Source: Cristatella mucedo (taxonomy: Eukaryota > Bryozoa > Phylactolaemata > Cristatellidae). From it: DNA of 64,000 nucleotides. Location of the stretch: NCBI GenBank assembly GCA_009760855.2, contig WPIO01000066.1, forward strand, positions 200,001 through 264,000. The letters run 5' to 3'. Under the pieces are notes generated by a model. The model was given only the letters and a program-made list of their open reading frames with translations. It did not search any database and was not told the origin of the DNA. Position 1 is the stretch's first letter, and each line of letters opens with the position of its first letter. This document shows, one piece after another, positions 1-11,984 of the stretch. The position numbers and the translations under genes were made by a program.

Positions 1-13
1 TCTGGCAGTAGCC

Positions 14-3000
14 ATGGCAACAGCTGGAGCCGAACCGGAGCAGACCGGCGGAGCAGCAGCAGCAGTCGGTGCCTTGCAGCAGCTGCTGCTGCTGCCTCCG
101 GCTGCTGGACCGTTGGCAGGAAGCGGAACCACGGCCTCAGTCGCACTCGGCGGTGGCGGCAGCTTGTCGTTGGGCGGCCGAGGCAAGGAGAAGAGCGGCA
201 TGCAGCAGCAGCCACCGCTGCCTGACAACGAGCTGTGCGTGCAGTGGTACGCTCCACCGTACGAGGCGCCGGCGCGTCCGTCGGCTGCCGCTGCTAGGTG
301 AGTGCAAACCGTGTCGCCTCGCCAGTGCGATCCTCCAGAGTTGCTTCCGGAGAGGTGTGCCGGCCGCTGGCTGGCTGCCAGAAGCTATTTGAGCTTGAGT
401 GACGTGTTTCCTATCGCCAGAGCTGTTGCTGAGGCTGCTGCTATGGGCGCTCCAACTTTTTGCCTCCGGCACTCCGAGAGGAGAGGAAGTGGCTCGAGTT
501 TTTCTTTAAAGACGGCCTCTAAAAGATCCAGGTCGTTAAAGGCATAGCCTCACGACTTGAGGCTGAGAAGCGATATTTGGTATGATTTGGAGCCTCATTG
601 GGAAGTGCTTCCAGTAAGTGGGTCCAAGCGAGAGCATGGAGGACCGAAAAATGAGTGACAAAACCTAGATTTGAAATGCTGCTAGTGGCGGGTAGCCAGT
701 GCAGGTCGGCAAGAAGTGGTTAGTATGATATGTCACGTGGTATTCGAAGCTCACTATGGAAAGCCTTGCTGATGTGTCAGGTGCCATGCTTCCAACTCCA
801 GGCCACACTTTGTAGGCTACAGGTAAGGCATATGTTTCATGCTCACGATTGGAGAGCGCCTGTACGTCGCCATACTTGACGGTGGCAGTGGCCACTGTCA
901 AGTGCAGCTTTGGAGCGCATGCTGTAAGAAACAGCTAGCTCGCCTGTTGTACTCCCGTGTTAATAATAGTAATAATAATGCACTTGATAAAGCGCCCTCA
1001 GAGAACTCAATCTCTTTCTAGGTGCTTTACATTTGCTGCAAAGGAAACACGATCCAGTGGTGAATGGTATCATGCTTGATAAACAACATAACTAACATGG
1101 TTAGGGGTTACGTGCACAGGGTCAGCATGCAAGTGTGGTTAGCGGCAGCAGGCAAAGCATCAGCATGCATAAGCACATGAAGGATGACGAATCACGACGA
1201 AAGGTTGTGATAAAAAGGTGCATTTTTAGTTTCTTTTTTAAATGTGGTCTAGTCAGGAGATGTCGTGATGCAATTTGGGAGCAAGTTCCTGGCTTTGTTA
1301 TGCTCCCGACTGCCAACTTGTGCTTGTCGGTTGTGGCAGCCACTCGATTTAGCGACAGCTGTGGCAGCCAAGGTTGGCAGCAAATGTGACACTTGTCTTC
1401 TTCTTCTTTTCTTGTTCTCCTCCCCTCCGAGGCTGACGTGGACTGACCCACTTTTCACACCCGCTTGGGAGAAACAAGTCTAGGATGAACCATTCCTTGA
1501 AAAGTCCTTAGCTTTATGAATCCCGTTAGGTCGATTTGTGCAATCGCATTTGTTCAATCGTACTGCAGTCGAAATTCCGTGAAACGAATGTGGCTGTGCA
1601 TTGTTGATTGTAATCGGCTGATGGTGATAGCTGCCCTGCATTATTTATTAGGCTCCAGTGAATCAGGCGTTTATTGCTAGGACTTGACCTGTGCACGGTG
1701 CAGATGCCATTTAGTGGTCGCTGTGGTCTGAGCGCGCCACTTAGTAGTGGACCAGTGCACGTGCTGGAGCGAACACACGAGCCTATCTAACGCGAGCCTT
1801 GACCTTTCAGTGGTGCTGTCGTGTACTTGCTTTACGCCGCATCCAAGAGGGACAAGGAGATCCGCAGTGGTGGCAGGGCGCGCTACTTCACCGGTCTTGT
1901 CGGTGTGCCCATTCCACCCCTCACCGACCTTCACGAACGGTGAGTGCGCGATCGACACACGGCACCGGCTGCCCGACAGCGACGATGCAGCTGTAGATCA
2001 GCTTGTTTGCAATCCTAGGCTGCTATCGAGCTGCTGCACCTGCCGCTCTTTTGACGTCATTGCCTGCTGTCATAAAGCTATGCTGCGGGGCTGTCAGCGC
2101 TGCTGTGCAAACTGCTGCTGTCGTCGTGTGCTGCTGCTCTATCTGCTGCCACTCAAGCTGCTCTGTGCTGGCGACGGTTTCCTCGAGCTGCATTACAGTG
2201 CCACATTCAGTTTGCTTGCAACAGCTTTAAATGTCACCGTCCTACTTTCGGTCGCCTCACTGCAACAGGCTCATCGAACTCGTCCAAAAAGCCGAGATCC
2301 TTCTTGTCGATAAAGGCGGGAAAAAAAGCTCAGGTGGCGGTGGAACTGCTGCTGGTGCTGCAGCGTTCGTCGGCACCTCGGTGCAGCAGCAGCAGACGAC
2401 ATCAGTGTCAGGTGTATCGAGCAAGCCCAAGGCAGCAACCAGCATGCTCAGCTCCCGCTCTAAGCTGAAGGCACCATCGCCAAAGCTGAAGAAGGACGAA
2501 GCGATCGAGGCGAGTTCTGTGAAGCTGAATAGGGCGCTCGACGTCTGCAGCCGAGATCGAGCTCTTGTAGCTGCTTTCGTTTCATCAGAATCTCCTTCTC
2601 CTGTTCTCTATCGTGCCTGTCTTCCTCCTGCTTTCTGCCTCCTTCCTTTTCCTCCTGCCTCCTTCCTTTTCCTCCTGCCTCGTTCCTTTTATCCTGCCTA
2701 ATCATCTTCGTCCTGCTGCCTCCTGCCTCCTTCACCTTTCTCCTCTTCTACTCCTCGATCCTTCTCTTCTGCGGACTCTTCATCCTCCTTCTACTTTCCC
2801 AGCTCCCCTTGCCGCCACACCTTTCTCTTAATCCAGCCAAGAGTAAAAACAAACATATGGCGGTTGATTCAGTTGCCTTGTCAACCTTGCAGAAGGCAGC
2901 TGTCACTCTTACTTGCAGTGGATTGAAGTAAAGAATTGCCTGCTGCATGACTCGAACCATTACCACGAGTGGTTAAATGCGATGGCCATAACCATAGGCA

Positions 3001-3390
3001 AGGACCCGGTGGTCTATTTTCCTTCTACTTGGCGTCTTTGGGCTTTATCTGTTGTTTTTTATACTGCTTCTCTCCATTCCTCAAAGTTCTCTCAAAGTCA
3101 CGCTTGCATCCCTGTTCTTTCGTGCCTGTTAGCTAGCATTGTGCTATGCTTTTGTCAGAGGCTTAATGACCTAGTCACCTATGCTGTGACATTGCATTGT
3201 GAACCTACTTTAGACTCAGCTACGCCAGTGCATGGTCGACTGCTACCAAATATTCGGGTCAACGTTATCTCAGATTCAAGCATCACAGCAGCCGCCTGCC
3301 GCCGGCAACGGTGGCGATTCGCATTCACTCGTTGAGGCTGATGTGACGTCGCAGCTTTCACTTGAGCAGCCTACAGACGATTCGCAGAAG
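14..3390 (+). CDS. 5' part of an unrecognised split gene (three candidate exons)
   Basis: Exon 1 runs from the ATG at 14 (good context, gccATGG) to 297, followed by a strong donor GTGAGT. Exon 2 is proposed at 2269-2518: the acceptor reads gcaacag before 2269, and the phase (2) joins exactly to an open frame reading LIELVQKAEILLVDKG, then a Gly/Ser/Gln/Lys-rich stretch. Exon 3 is proposed at 3274-3390, with acceptor ttatctcag and strong donor AAG-GTAGGA, in phase 0. The donor of exon 2 (GTGAAG at 2519) is the weakest link, chosen because it keeps phase. The partial product is about 217 residues: an Ala/Gly/Leu-rich N-terminus, a segment DNELCVQWYAPPYEAP, one short amphipathic helix, then low-complexity Ser/Lys/Gln sequence. 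There is no signal peptide or membrane segment, so it looks like a nuclear or cytoplasmic protein. I recognise no family. Further exons are expected beyond 3390 but I could not place them. Confidence 0.5.
566..780 (-). repeat. L2-group retrotransposon fragment (end of RT ORF)
   Basis: Lies in the proposed first intron of the gene at 14. The minus strand aligns base by base with the region coding the C-terminal part of the L2 reverse transcriptase in the copies at 12-14 kb and 57.9-58 kb; the conserved block around 690-715 codes LHWLP. It is heavily mutated and not coding. Confidence 0.6.
965..1315 (-). repeat. L2-group 3' end, truncated
   Basis: Reading on the minus strand, it holds the last part of the RT ORF, the 3' UTR, the conserved terminal stem-loop (arms AAAGCGCC / GGGCGCTTT) and an (ATT)n tail that on the plus strand starts near 961. 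It is a separate insertion from 566-780, because in this orientation the order of the two pieces is wrong for one element. Confidence 0.75.
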
Positions 3391-6235
3391 GTAGGACGCA
3401 CTATGCCAAGTTGCCTTGCTCGGCCACTAGGGCGGCTCATGAATTTAACCAAACTTCTTTATTGGCCTTCTTTAAATCCTCGACCTTTATGCTGAGCATA
3501 TGAAGAAAGCCGTCAGCAGGCTGAGACTACTTTTACTTAGCTGAGACATTGTCGAGGAATATTTGGCTTTTCTAATGTGATTGCTTTTCTGTTTGCCCAC
3601 CTTCATACTGGTTGAAAGCAAGCGATGCTGCAGACGATAATGTCAGGCATTGAACTGGCTGCAGGTATTGCTAACTTTTGCTAATAGTACTTCCAAGATT
3701 AATCGTCAGGTGATCTTTCTCTAGATTGGGTTTCCTACTGCTTCATTCGATTCCTCCGTTTGTGTCTCTGAGAAAAAACATATAGATGAAAAAAATATGT
3801 GTATCAACTTGTACGATGAGCAAACGGAAATGTGTGGCACTAACAGAGATATGTGTTGTGAAAAAAGATCCTTACGACTTTTACCTCACTAGGAGGAGCT
3901 CCCAACAAGTGTCTGGCACTTCTGATGAAACCTTCTCTGTGTCGGCTCACCAAAGATATTGCGATAGGGCCATTTCACATGCTTAGAGCAGCTGTGCTGA
4001 GGCTTCCTGCATGGACCACTAGCTTGAGCCGCCGTCAGCTGGTAGCCACTCAGTTGCAAACATTAAATTGCGAGAGTTCTTCAAGCAAAGATCACACAGA
4101 TGTCGGACATGGGGGCTGAACACTGACTGCCAGAGCCGGTGGCAATTCAATTGAATACATATAATGCACTCTTTTGAAATTCGAGTTTTGCTCATGTCTC
4201 TCAGCTCAGAGACATGAGATAAGAGACACTGTCTGGGATATGGAAACGTAAGCTCCTCACTCCTGTTGCTCGTATCAGAGTCGTAATTGGAAAGGTACCT
4301 AACAGACAGCGAAGACACTACCCAGCTTCTGCTGCTGCTATTCTTGGTGTCGAAATAAGAGATCCAGTTCTTCTAGGGTGCTATGGAAATGTATTGACCT
4401 TAATAATACTATTATTAACTTCTATTTTGTCTATTAATGTTTATCATCAGTGAATGTTACACTAAGTTACAACTGGTGTTTTTGATCGTTCCAGCCGTAT
4501 GCCCGTGCGATAATTAGATTATCTATATCGAATCATTTGTGTTGGTTTGCTTGTAGATACCATTTGAGATAACGATTGGTAATCTGAAAAACCTTGAGAG
4601 ATTATTCAACATAAGTTATGGAAACTCTATACCATCGGGAAAGATGTTCAGGTGGCTTTTCAATGCGATTCCGTCGGAGAAAGTCAACTAATTTCTGACC
4701 TACCGTGAAACGCAGTCATTTTGCTGATGGCTACTCCTGAGTTGGGCCAAAGTAATAATCACATGGCTATTTGAGGTGAATTGAGACTTTCAATATACCG
4801 TTTTATGTCAATACTTGTTTATGTTATCGGGCAAACGGTATACAATTGACTGGTTTATTATTGATCTACATGTGTTAGATTTTTTTTTAGCTGCGATCTA
4901 TGCATTTAATAAGCTGGGTTAGTTAGTGAGCGAATCCAGCAGTCACTGACCTTACGTTGACCGTTTGGTGTGATATTTGTTGTACTGCCATGACGGTACA
5001 GCAACCATGAATATCAAAATAGGAGGGTGAGATAATTTGCGTATGTAACTACAGAATGCTTTCTCACAATCGAATGCGATCAGGGAAGTGATGGATTTTC
5101 ACTAGACTATGAGCTTAAACTGGTTCAAAGGCTGGCTCGAACATTCTAGCAGCTTGAGCTGTCTGCACGATCACCCTGACCTTTGGTGTGGCCTGTTAGA
5201 CCTGACGACTGTTGCTTTCCAGCTTCTGTTGCTTCAGTTGTGCAGGGCCTGCCTTTTTAAGCAATTTCCCTCCTGGTATAGATTTATGAACATGTCAGTC
5301 CGTGGCAGGGGCTGGCTCACCTGCTAGGTCAGCTGGGGTCTGCCTTCTCAAGCAATAGTGAAAGGGTTCTATAATTGTTCACGGGTGAAGGCTAATTTTT
5401 ATATAAAACCGGCCGTGTCTGCCCACTATAGTGGACCGGCTAATTTTCACAGCAATGAATTGGGAACAGACATGAGCAAAGCGAGTAGAAACATGAGTGC
5501 ATGTACAGATATCGGCGAGAGAACAAACAACAAAAAGGTACTAAAGGTAAGATACCAGCTGTCAAGTTTCCAGGCCGTGATATAGAATCCTTCCCAAGCA
5601 GTAGGCCATGCTAGCCAACTGATCTGGACTTACAACTAGGTCGGCAGATACTCAGGCCCGAATCGCAGAGCAACGTGGAAATTGAAATTACTTGATTTTT
5701 GACGGAACAAGTTAGAGGGTAGTATTTAGGCGTCGAACAGCCATCGTTAGATGGTGAGCACTTCAAAGTGGATGGTCCGGGGAGCACATGCTGTATACTT
5801 GGAAGCAGGTTGTGTTGACACTCTGAGAATGAGGCTTGTGACATTAGATAGGATTTCCTCGAAAGGATCGACTGGTGTCTTGAAGAGTGGATTCACTCGG
5901 CTCGTGGTCAGCCCAAACCTTGTAGATCCCCATGTGAAAGCAAAAATTACCTCTAACCGACATGGGCTAGTATGCAGTGAGTGAGATATGGACGCAACAA
6001 TCAAAGCTTTCATTTATCAGACTGCATGAGCGATTGAATGCAGTAAAAATGTGGACACTCTTAATCTGTCAAATTAAAAACTTATGATAATTTTATAGAA
6101 CTTCCAGAGAACTAAGTCCTTTTCCTTACAACGGCATTTGATTTGAAGGGCAGCAAACTTTCTAAAATCGGCTAATAATTTAATAAAACTAATTTGTATG
6201 AGCAAACATACGACATTCTGAGAACAATTCTTGAA
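3391..6235. other. No feature recognised
   Basis: AT-rich, probably intron of the gene starting at 14 or intergenic. Short open frames here (for instance about 5750-6010 on both strands) show no known motif and overlap each other on opposite strands, so I treat them as chance. Confidence 0.4.
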
Positions 6236-6345
6236 ATATCAAGGAATCGTGCTCGAAACTGACCTTTCCCTACATGACCGCGTGAACACAACACTCAAAA
6301 CTTCTTACTCCCAGCTCCGTAGCAGTGTTAAATTGATGGACTGGA
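6236..6345 (+). repeat. Very degraded L2 RT fragment
   Basis: Translating the plus strand gives GIVLETDLSLHDRVNTTLK, then SYSQLRSSVKL. This matches the segment between RT motif C and the thumb in better copies (LGVIFQSDLSLDDHIS, then AYFQLHNIAKI). It is an old copy surviving only as about 35 codons. Confidence 0.6.
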
Positions 6346-7770
6346 AATAATATTATATAATCATATATAATGACACGAAAGGCCAAGTAGCCAAAATTCT
6401 CAGCGATCACTGCTAAAGAAACATATAGGCCAGCAGACATTGAAAAATAATTACCCAGGAATATGAGGAGTGAGTTTTTACTCCCGGAATTAATCTCATA
6501 ATTCCTTGGGTAAGCGGGCCAGTAGTGGGAGTTATCCCCCAAAATGGCCGCTAATAGGGGAGTTGTCCCCCCAAAAGCATATTTATTAAATATAGTACAA
6601 AGACCAGTAAACTGGATGGCATAACAATTGGCACGAAGAACACTGGTAGCATTAGCTATAGTTTAATGGGATATAGCTGCTGTTTTGACCTTCTGATGAC
6701 TTTTAAAAGTCCAAGGTCACGTATAGCACAGCACGTAAGACAGCTCCACATTTTTCCGATTAAAAAGTTTTTGTAGAAATATGGCAAACCGCTAAAGATA
6801 TGCTAGACACTCGATTGGAGACTCTCCCCCCACAAAAAATTTGAAAAAAGTTTGACATCTCAAACTGTTGTCATCATACAGCCCACGGACACTTTGTGAC
6901 AGGCACATTATATGCATACACACCCATCATGCATAGATGCACAGAGGGGGAACGTGGAGACAGGTGAGCTCCACGTATATTCCAAGTATCACACAGATCG
7001 GCCCAGTATCGACCAAGTAGTACAATTTACCAGGTAGCAAGTACTACTGCTGTGACAGCACTCAGAGAAGCCAACTTAAGCTGCCAAAGCACGTAGGTGA
7101 CGAATAACAAGAGTGTTACTATATTTGTCACCGTACAACATCGAAACACATACTTCAGAGCATGTACTTTGAATTTCACGTTGATTAGGTCACAAGTAGC
7201 CTACCTGTGACATTTTTACGCCATGTGAGTGAAAGGAAGACAAAGGCTTAGCACGACAAACTCAGCCAGTTTTGACCAAAACAAGTCTATCTACTGAGGT
7301 CCAATATGCATTCGAGAAGGCTGGAATGATTATTTAACTATAATCAATCATATGTTTCAAAGTTTTAAGTTTATCAGATCATTATTTTAGGATATGACAT
7401 AAATGACAGCAGGCATTGGACTGTCGTTTGCAGATAAACTTGAGAACTCCGAGCTATAACCAAGAGGCAGCACTAGGAAACGCTATCATCGCACGAACAA
7501 TTCTATAAATAGATAAACATGGATCTTAGGAATAGGTCAACCTAACAAGATCCTTATACAGCCTAAGCAGATCATATCCGCGACAGGTCTCATACCGCAG
7601 GCCGGCAATCCAGGCTACAGCCGGGCGGCTCACTGGCATTCGCCAATACAAATATCTAACTATTAACGACATAAATGAGAACTTGAAGTCACCTAAATTT
7701 CCTTGAAGAGAAATGAATCAACATTTTCAGACTGGCTTCCAGTGAACTACGCGCTAGTTCCATCCAAGTC
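6346..7770. other. No feature recognised
   Basis: AT-rich with no long open frame. Two short near-repeats containing runs of C (about 6530-6580) are visible, but nothing else. Confidence 0.4.
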
Positions 7771-7960
7771 ACCACGCTGACCGGACGCGGAACAAATAAC
7801 CACTCGCGGGCCGTCGCCTCGTGCGTTATGGCGGCTACTGGAACATGATCAGCTGTCCCAGGATTCATGCGGTGCCGTGATAATGGACTCCTTAGTTACG
7901 GCGGCCCCGGCAGCAGCAAATTCTCAATACATTATCCCTAATCTTCGTCTACTGGCCGAA
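7771..7960. other. Short CpG-rich island-like segment
   Basis: GC and CpG content rise sharply over about 190 bases within AT-rich surroundings, with repeated cggc motifs. It could be a promoter, a first exon, or the edge of an unrecognised repeat. The only ATG I see (about 7829) is followed by a stop after five codons, so no coding call is made. Confidence 0.3.
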
Positions 7961-8234
7961 TGACAGTCACTTCAGGTTTGTGATCCAATGTAAACATACC
8001 AATGTAAACAGGATTCTGCCAAGTAAATAAGGAGTGGGCCTTGGAATGCCGTTTACCACCGGTTGCTATGGGCGGGTTGGGGAAGCCGAGGCGAGACTAG
8101 TCACCCAGCCGATAGGGGGGGTTTAGTCTTTTATGATCTTGTTATACTACTTTTACCACCAGTCGGATGTGTGATCTCGAGGGGCGTGTCATTTTCCGGA
8201 AATTTGTACGTTTTATCATTTTCACTATTCATCA

Positions 8235-9043
8235 TTATCTTGTTCGATACAGTCCTGCCACGGTGGCTTCACGTTGCTCCCCCTGCTTTCGCTACAGTCC
8301 TGTCACTAGTTCAAACTAACTGAAGCGAAAAAATGGCCGCATTAACCGCAGGCAGTCAGAGCGGATCCGGATGCAGAAGAGGAGGATGCAGCTGCTCCGC
8401 CTGTCTGCAACCGCTCAACCGCTGCTTATCGCTGTCGTTGCTGTAGCTGTGTACCCTAGAGTAGGCGGACCCACTGACATTCGATGTGTCGGGCTGGGCG
8501 TCGCCTTGCCCCGGAAGGGAAAAGCCTGGGGTCAGCTCCCAGAGTTCCGAGGACGGGAACTGGGTACAACGTGCTCGCTTTTTTTCGGCGGAAGCTCTCA
8601 ACGGTGTTGGACGTCCGCTCCGTCTACCACAGAGTACTCAGCCAGCCGGGTCTTGGACGGCGTACGCGTGTACTGGTAAAACGGAGTCCTGCGACGGTGC
8701 GACTGTGGAAGCCGACTGAGCACTAACACGTTTGTCCGAGCTTGCGGCGTCATCCCGCGCCCTGTAGTTTACCTTGTATAGGACCTTCCTCTGTAGGCTT
8801 GTTTAGTGCCCTCCTTTGTATAGCGCATGCGTGTGTATTATATAAAGTGTTGTGTACCCGATCGATCACGCGTGAACCACTGTTATCGGAGGGCCCGGCG
8901 TAACGACCCAGAACGGACATAGATAGTAGCGAGCCATAGTGGGAGTTAGCCGCTGGCCCCTAGAACTCGGTTACAGCTGTACTTGACCGCTGCGTTAATA
9001 CCCGCCGTTAAACTGTGGCACTCAATGCATTCATACAGGACCT
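8235..9043 (+). repeat. Interspersed repeat R3, interrupted by a solo LTR
   Basis: The parts 8235-8449 and 8976-9043 read continuously when the LTR at 8450-8975 is removed, and match other copies of the same family at 11,555-11,905, 16,445-16,835 and, in reverse, 55,655-56,062. Shared landmarks are agtcctgcca near the left end and GGCACTCAATGCAT near the right end. It has no coding capacity that I can see. Confidence 0.6.
8450..8975 (+). mobile_element. Solo LTR of an LTR retrotransposon
   Basis: A 526-bp block starts TGTACCC and ends GGTTACA (TG...CA termini) and is flanked on both sides by the 4-base direct repeat GCTG (8446-8449 and 8976-8979), the target duplication expected for Gypsy-type integrases. 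It is GC- and CpG-rich compared with its surroundings and contains a TATA-like box (TATATAAAG, about 8840) in its right half, as in the U3 of an LTR. It lies inside repeat R3, whose sequence resumes directly after it. No second LTR or internal gag-pol sequence is in the window, so it is a recombination-derived solo LTR. The superfamily assignment is inference. Confidence 0.7.
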
Positions 9044-9128
9044 TTCCAGTGGGCTTTAACGAAAGAATGACGGGACCTAAAAGTAAGCGACAAAACCTTA
9101 AAGTCGACCCGTTGCTTGACTTGTAGTG
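9044..9128 (-). repeat. L2-group fragment
   Basis: The minus strand matches the region just before LHWLPVKQRID in other L2 copies. It ends directly at the CT microsatellite, which may have arisen at its edge. Confidence 0.6.
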
Positions 9129-9135
9129 AGCCCAC

Positions 9136-9200
9136 TGTCTGTCTGTCTCTCTCTCTTTCTGTCTCTCTCTGTCTGTCTGTCTGTCTCTCTCTCTCTGTCT

Positions 9201-9264
<64 letters not shown>
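9136..9264. repeat. (CT)n / (GTCT)n microsatellite
   Basis: About 129 bases of CT dinucleotides with GTCT interruptions in the first half. It creates long but meaningless Ser/Leu and Arg/Glu open frames on the two strands. Confidence 0.95.
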
Positions 9265-9266
<2 letters not shown>

Positions 9267-9885
9267 TGCTTTGGCCACTTCATGTCCGGTCTGGCATGGG
9301 CTGCTCGGCAAGCGCATCGCTGGCATGTAAAGGCGGGCTGGGGAAATGTCTGTAAAAAGCCGTTAAACCCGATGGCAGTGCAAACGTTGGTGAGCACACT
9401 AGGTGTCGCTGCAGTTTCTGCCACTTCGGAAGTTGCTTCTCCTGCTTTTGCCAACCGTCCCACCCACTTTTCCTCTCTGCTTACACTGGTGCTGAGCGAT
9501 GCGATTGCTGATGCGCTGCCGCCACCCAGACGAACGTTCCTGCAGCGTGCGATTAGGTTACAGGCATTCGTGTGCACACTCGTTCGAAAGAGCGAGTACA
9601 CGTTCGTGCGTTTGGTGTATGTCCAATTGAGTGCATTTGGGCTCAGCTTCTCATCCCGACCAGTGTCGTTGGGCTTTGCTGCAACGCGTAGGCCTCAGTG
9701 GTCGCCCGTAGTACCTTGAGCAGAAGGGGGATGGGGTGTGGGGGGTACGAATGAGTCACGTGCATAGGGTTCACGTGGCAGCGGCGGCGGCCAGTGGCAG
9801 CCACTGTGAGCCAGAGCAAACGCAAACGATGCAATGCCAGCTGAGCGTGCCTGGTTTGTTGCGGTGAATTCCCAACAAAGAAGCT
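9265..9885. other. GC-richer stretch, no gene called
   Basis: CpG-containing sequence, open in several frames on both strands as expected for GC-rich DNA. No motif, splice pattern or repeat partner in this window was recognised. The long open frames entering it come from the microsatellite. Confidence 0.35.
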
Positions 9886-9982
9886 CAATTGCATTTCACT
9901 TTACAGCAAATGTAAAGCGCCTAGAGAGAGATTAAGTTCTCTGAGGGCGCTTTATCAAGTGAATTATTATTATTATTATTAT
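9886..9982 (+). repeat. L2 3' terminus with (ATT)n tail
   Basis: Contains only the last about 70 bases of the element: the terminal stem-loop with AAAGCGCC and GGGCGCTTT arms, inner AGAGA/TCTCT pairing, then at least seven ATT units. Confidence 0.85.
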
Positions 9983-9987
9983 TATTA

Positions 9988-10210
9988 CTTGTAGCCAGTG
10001 CAGGTCGGTGAGAACTGGTGTGACATGGCAACTGCGACACTCACGACAGACAAATCTAGCTGCAGAGTTTTGCACTTACTGCAAGCGCCTGATTGCACAT
10101 GCCGGTAGGCCAGCAAGCAGTGAGTTACAAAGGTAAAGACAGGATGCACAAATGCACGGACCAACTTAAATGCAGTATCGTTATCTAAAACTAGGCCACA
10201 TTTTAGCATC
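9988..10210 (-). repeat. L2 RT-thumb fragment
   Basis: The minus strand encodes a degraded stretch around LVHAFV..RLDF..LLTGLPA and the following QLVQNSAARLVC region of the L2 polyprotein. It abuts the tail of the plus-strand copy at 9886-9982. Confidence 0.75.
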
Positions 10211-11554
10211 GTTATTATTAGCACTTTTGTAATTGTTATTATTATTTTGCGCGGGTGTCTTAAAAAAATTCGGAAAATGCATCTATTTATCGCAGCATTT
10301 AGTGGGTCATTTTGACTTTACCTTTATGTGCTCATGCGAAGGACATAGCAATCACATGATAACCTGCTCAGCAAATAATAATATAAAAAACCGCTACGCT
10401 TTCAGTAGCTGTGTCACCTGCGTGTATGAATAGTGTGGTGCAGAGCCACCTATGAGCAATCCTAGACTGATGCTAGCTTAACCTAGCCAGCATGCTGTAG
10501 CGAGTGTACTAAAGCAAGAATGCTGAGGCGAGCCTACAGCGAGGTCAACGTAGCGAGCCAACTGAAGTGAGCTTAATTTAGCGAGCGCACATAAGCTAGC
10601 ATTATGGGCGAAGCGTTCTGGTTTCGTTCCGAGATCGACCCAGCCCACACTATTTTTCCGCCTCAGCCGGATTCACACCAGTCCGCCCGGCCAACGTGCA
10701 TGCCACCTACTTAAACTTAGCATGTTAGCTACACGTTTAAGAAGCTTCTTAATCTCGGATGCAACGAATTACCACAATCCACCACAATCCACCGTAATAC
10801 ACTCTAAATAGGGTAACGTCGACCAGACAAATAATTTTCTTTTCCTAAAAGAATGTAAAACAGTCCTCTTACTTTTTTGAAGCTCTATGCATGTGGACAT
10901 TCTAGGAGAGTTATCACTTTTACTTTGGAAAATCTGTCAAGTGCCACGCTATCTGAAAAGTGCCACGATATCTTCAAAATATCAGTGTCATCTTTGATAA
11001 CTTTACGAATTTGTGAGCCTCTTTAGAAACGCTGCAATTTTAGCTTCCAAACACACTGGTTTTTCTCTGAGATTAGAGACAATTTACCTTGGTGGATGGC
11101 TAAAAGCCTATCTATCTAACTAAACAGGTTGAAGCTGGGTGAATAGGATTACTTCCATCTATGTCTTAGGATTACTTTCATCTGAACATTGTTTGCAGCG
11201 GAAAAACTTCCTTTCTTTTTAACGCTTAGACTGACTTTCGGATTAGCTTCATGAATCATTGTATTTAAAAGCCAAGCACAGTAACTTGAAAACCTAGCCT
11301 AACGCTTGCACTTTCACTAAATTATGTTCACATCTTTGGGAATTAGTGCAAGCACCTTAACCGCTAGACCAAACCAGCTCGGCAACTTTTATTGTTATCC
11401 CGAGCTTAAGAACTTTTTAATGTTCTGACTAGACTTAATGCCTCAGGGAAACATAAACTGGTTGAATTATAACAGCTGGCTGAACTATGACAGACTTAAA
11501 AGAATCGATAATATCAATATCGCGATAAGAATACACGTTAAAAGTACCAGTGCA
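10211..11554. other. No feature recognised, apart from short gcgagc words
   Basis: Between 10,490 and 10,600 the word gcgagc or gtgagc recurs about six times at irregular spacing. A SINE-2 head remnant (minus strand) is suggested at 11,340-11,390. Otherwise there is no gene or repeat I can name. Confidence 0.35.
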
Positions 11555-11905
11555 AACTGGCCAAGAAGCTTGTGTTCGGCTTGGCTAATGAGTTATAGTT
11601 CACCTTCTTTCCTACAGTCCTGCCACAGTCATTTATAGTAGCTATCTACTTGCCATTCGTTCAAACACTGAATCAAAATGGTCGCATTTACTGTTTTAAG
11701 CATTTTCGAACTTACGGATTTACATTGGCCCTTTAGAGTCAGTACTTAGCAAAAGCGGATGAATGTGTGCGATGTCCGATGGCTCCCAATGTCCGATGGC
11801 TTAACCAATGTTCAGAAAAGTCGTGGCTTGCTATAACGGCATCCTGAATGTATACTAGCCATTTTATAGTGGCACTCAATGCATGTCTACAGGACCTTTC
11901 TGGAA
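11555..11905 (+). repeat. Interspersed repeat R3
   Basis: Same family as 8235-9043 and 16,445-16,835; shared blocks are ttggctaatg, agtcctgcca and GGCACTCAATGCAT. It ends where an L2 tail has inserted. Confidence 0.55.
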
Positions 11906-11907
11906 TA

Positions 11908-11979
11908 ATAATAATAATAATAATAATATTGCACTTGATAAAGCGCCCTCAGAGAACTTAATCTCTTTCTAGGCGCTTT
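11908..11979 (-). repeat. L2 3' terminus, minus strand
   Basis: (AAT)n followed by the terminal stem-loop in reverse orientation; only about 70 bases of the element are present. Confidence 0.85.
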
Positions 11980-11984
11980 ACTCA

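Noticed and set aside
7771-7960. First exon of a gene in the CpG-rich patch
   Set aside because: The only ATG is followed by a stop after five codons, and I could not find a splice arrangement to another open frame.
9098-9719. Open frames of 167 and 197 codons around 9.1-9.7 kb
   Set aside because: They are created by the CT microsatellite (poly Ser/Leu or Arg/Glu), overlap on opposite strands and show no motif.
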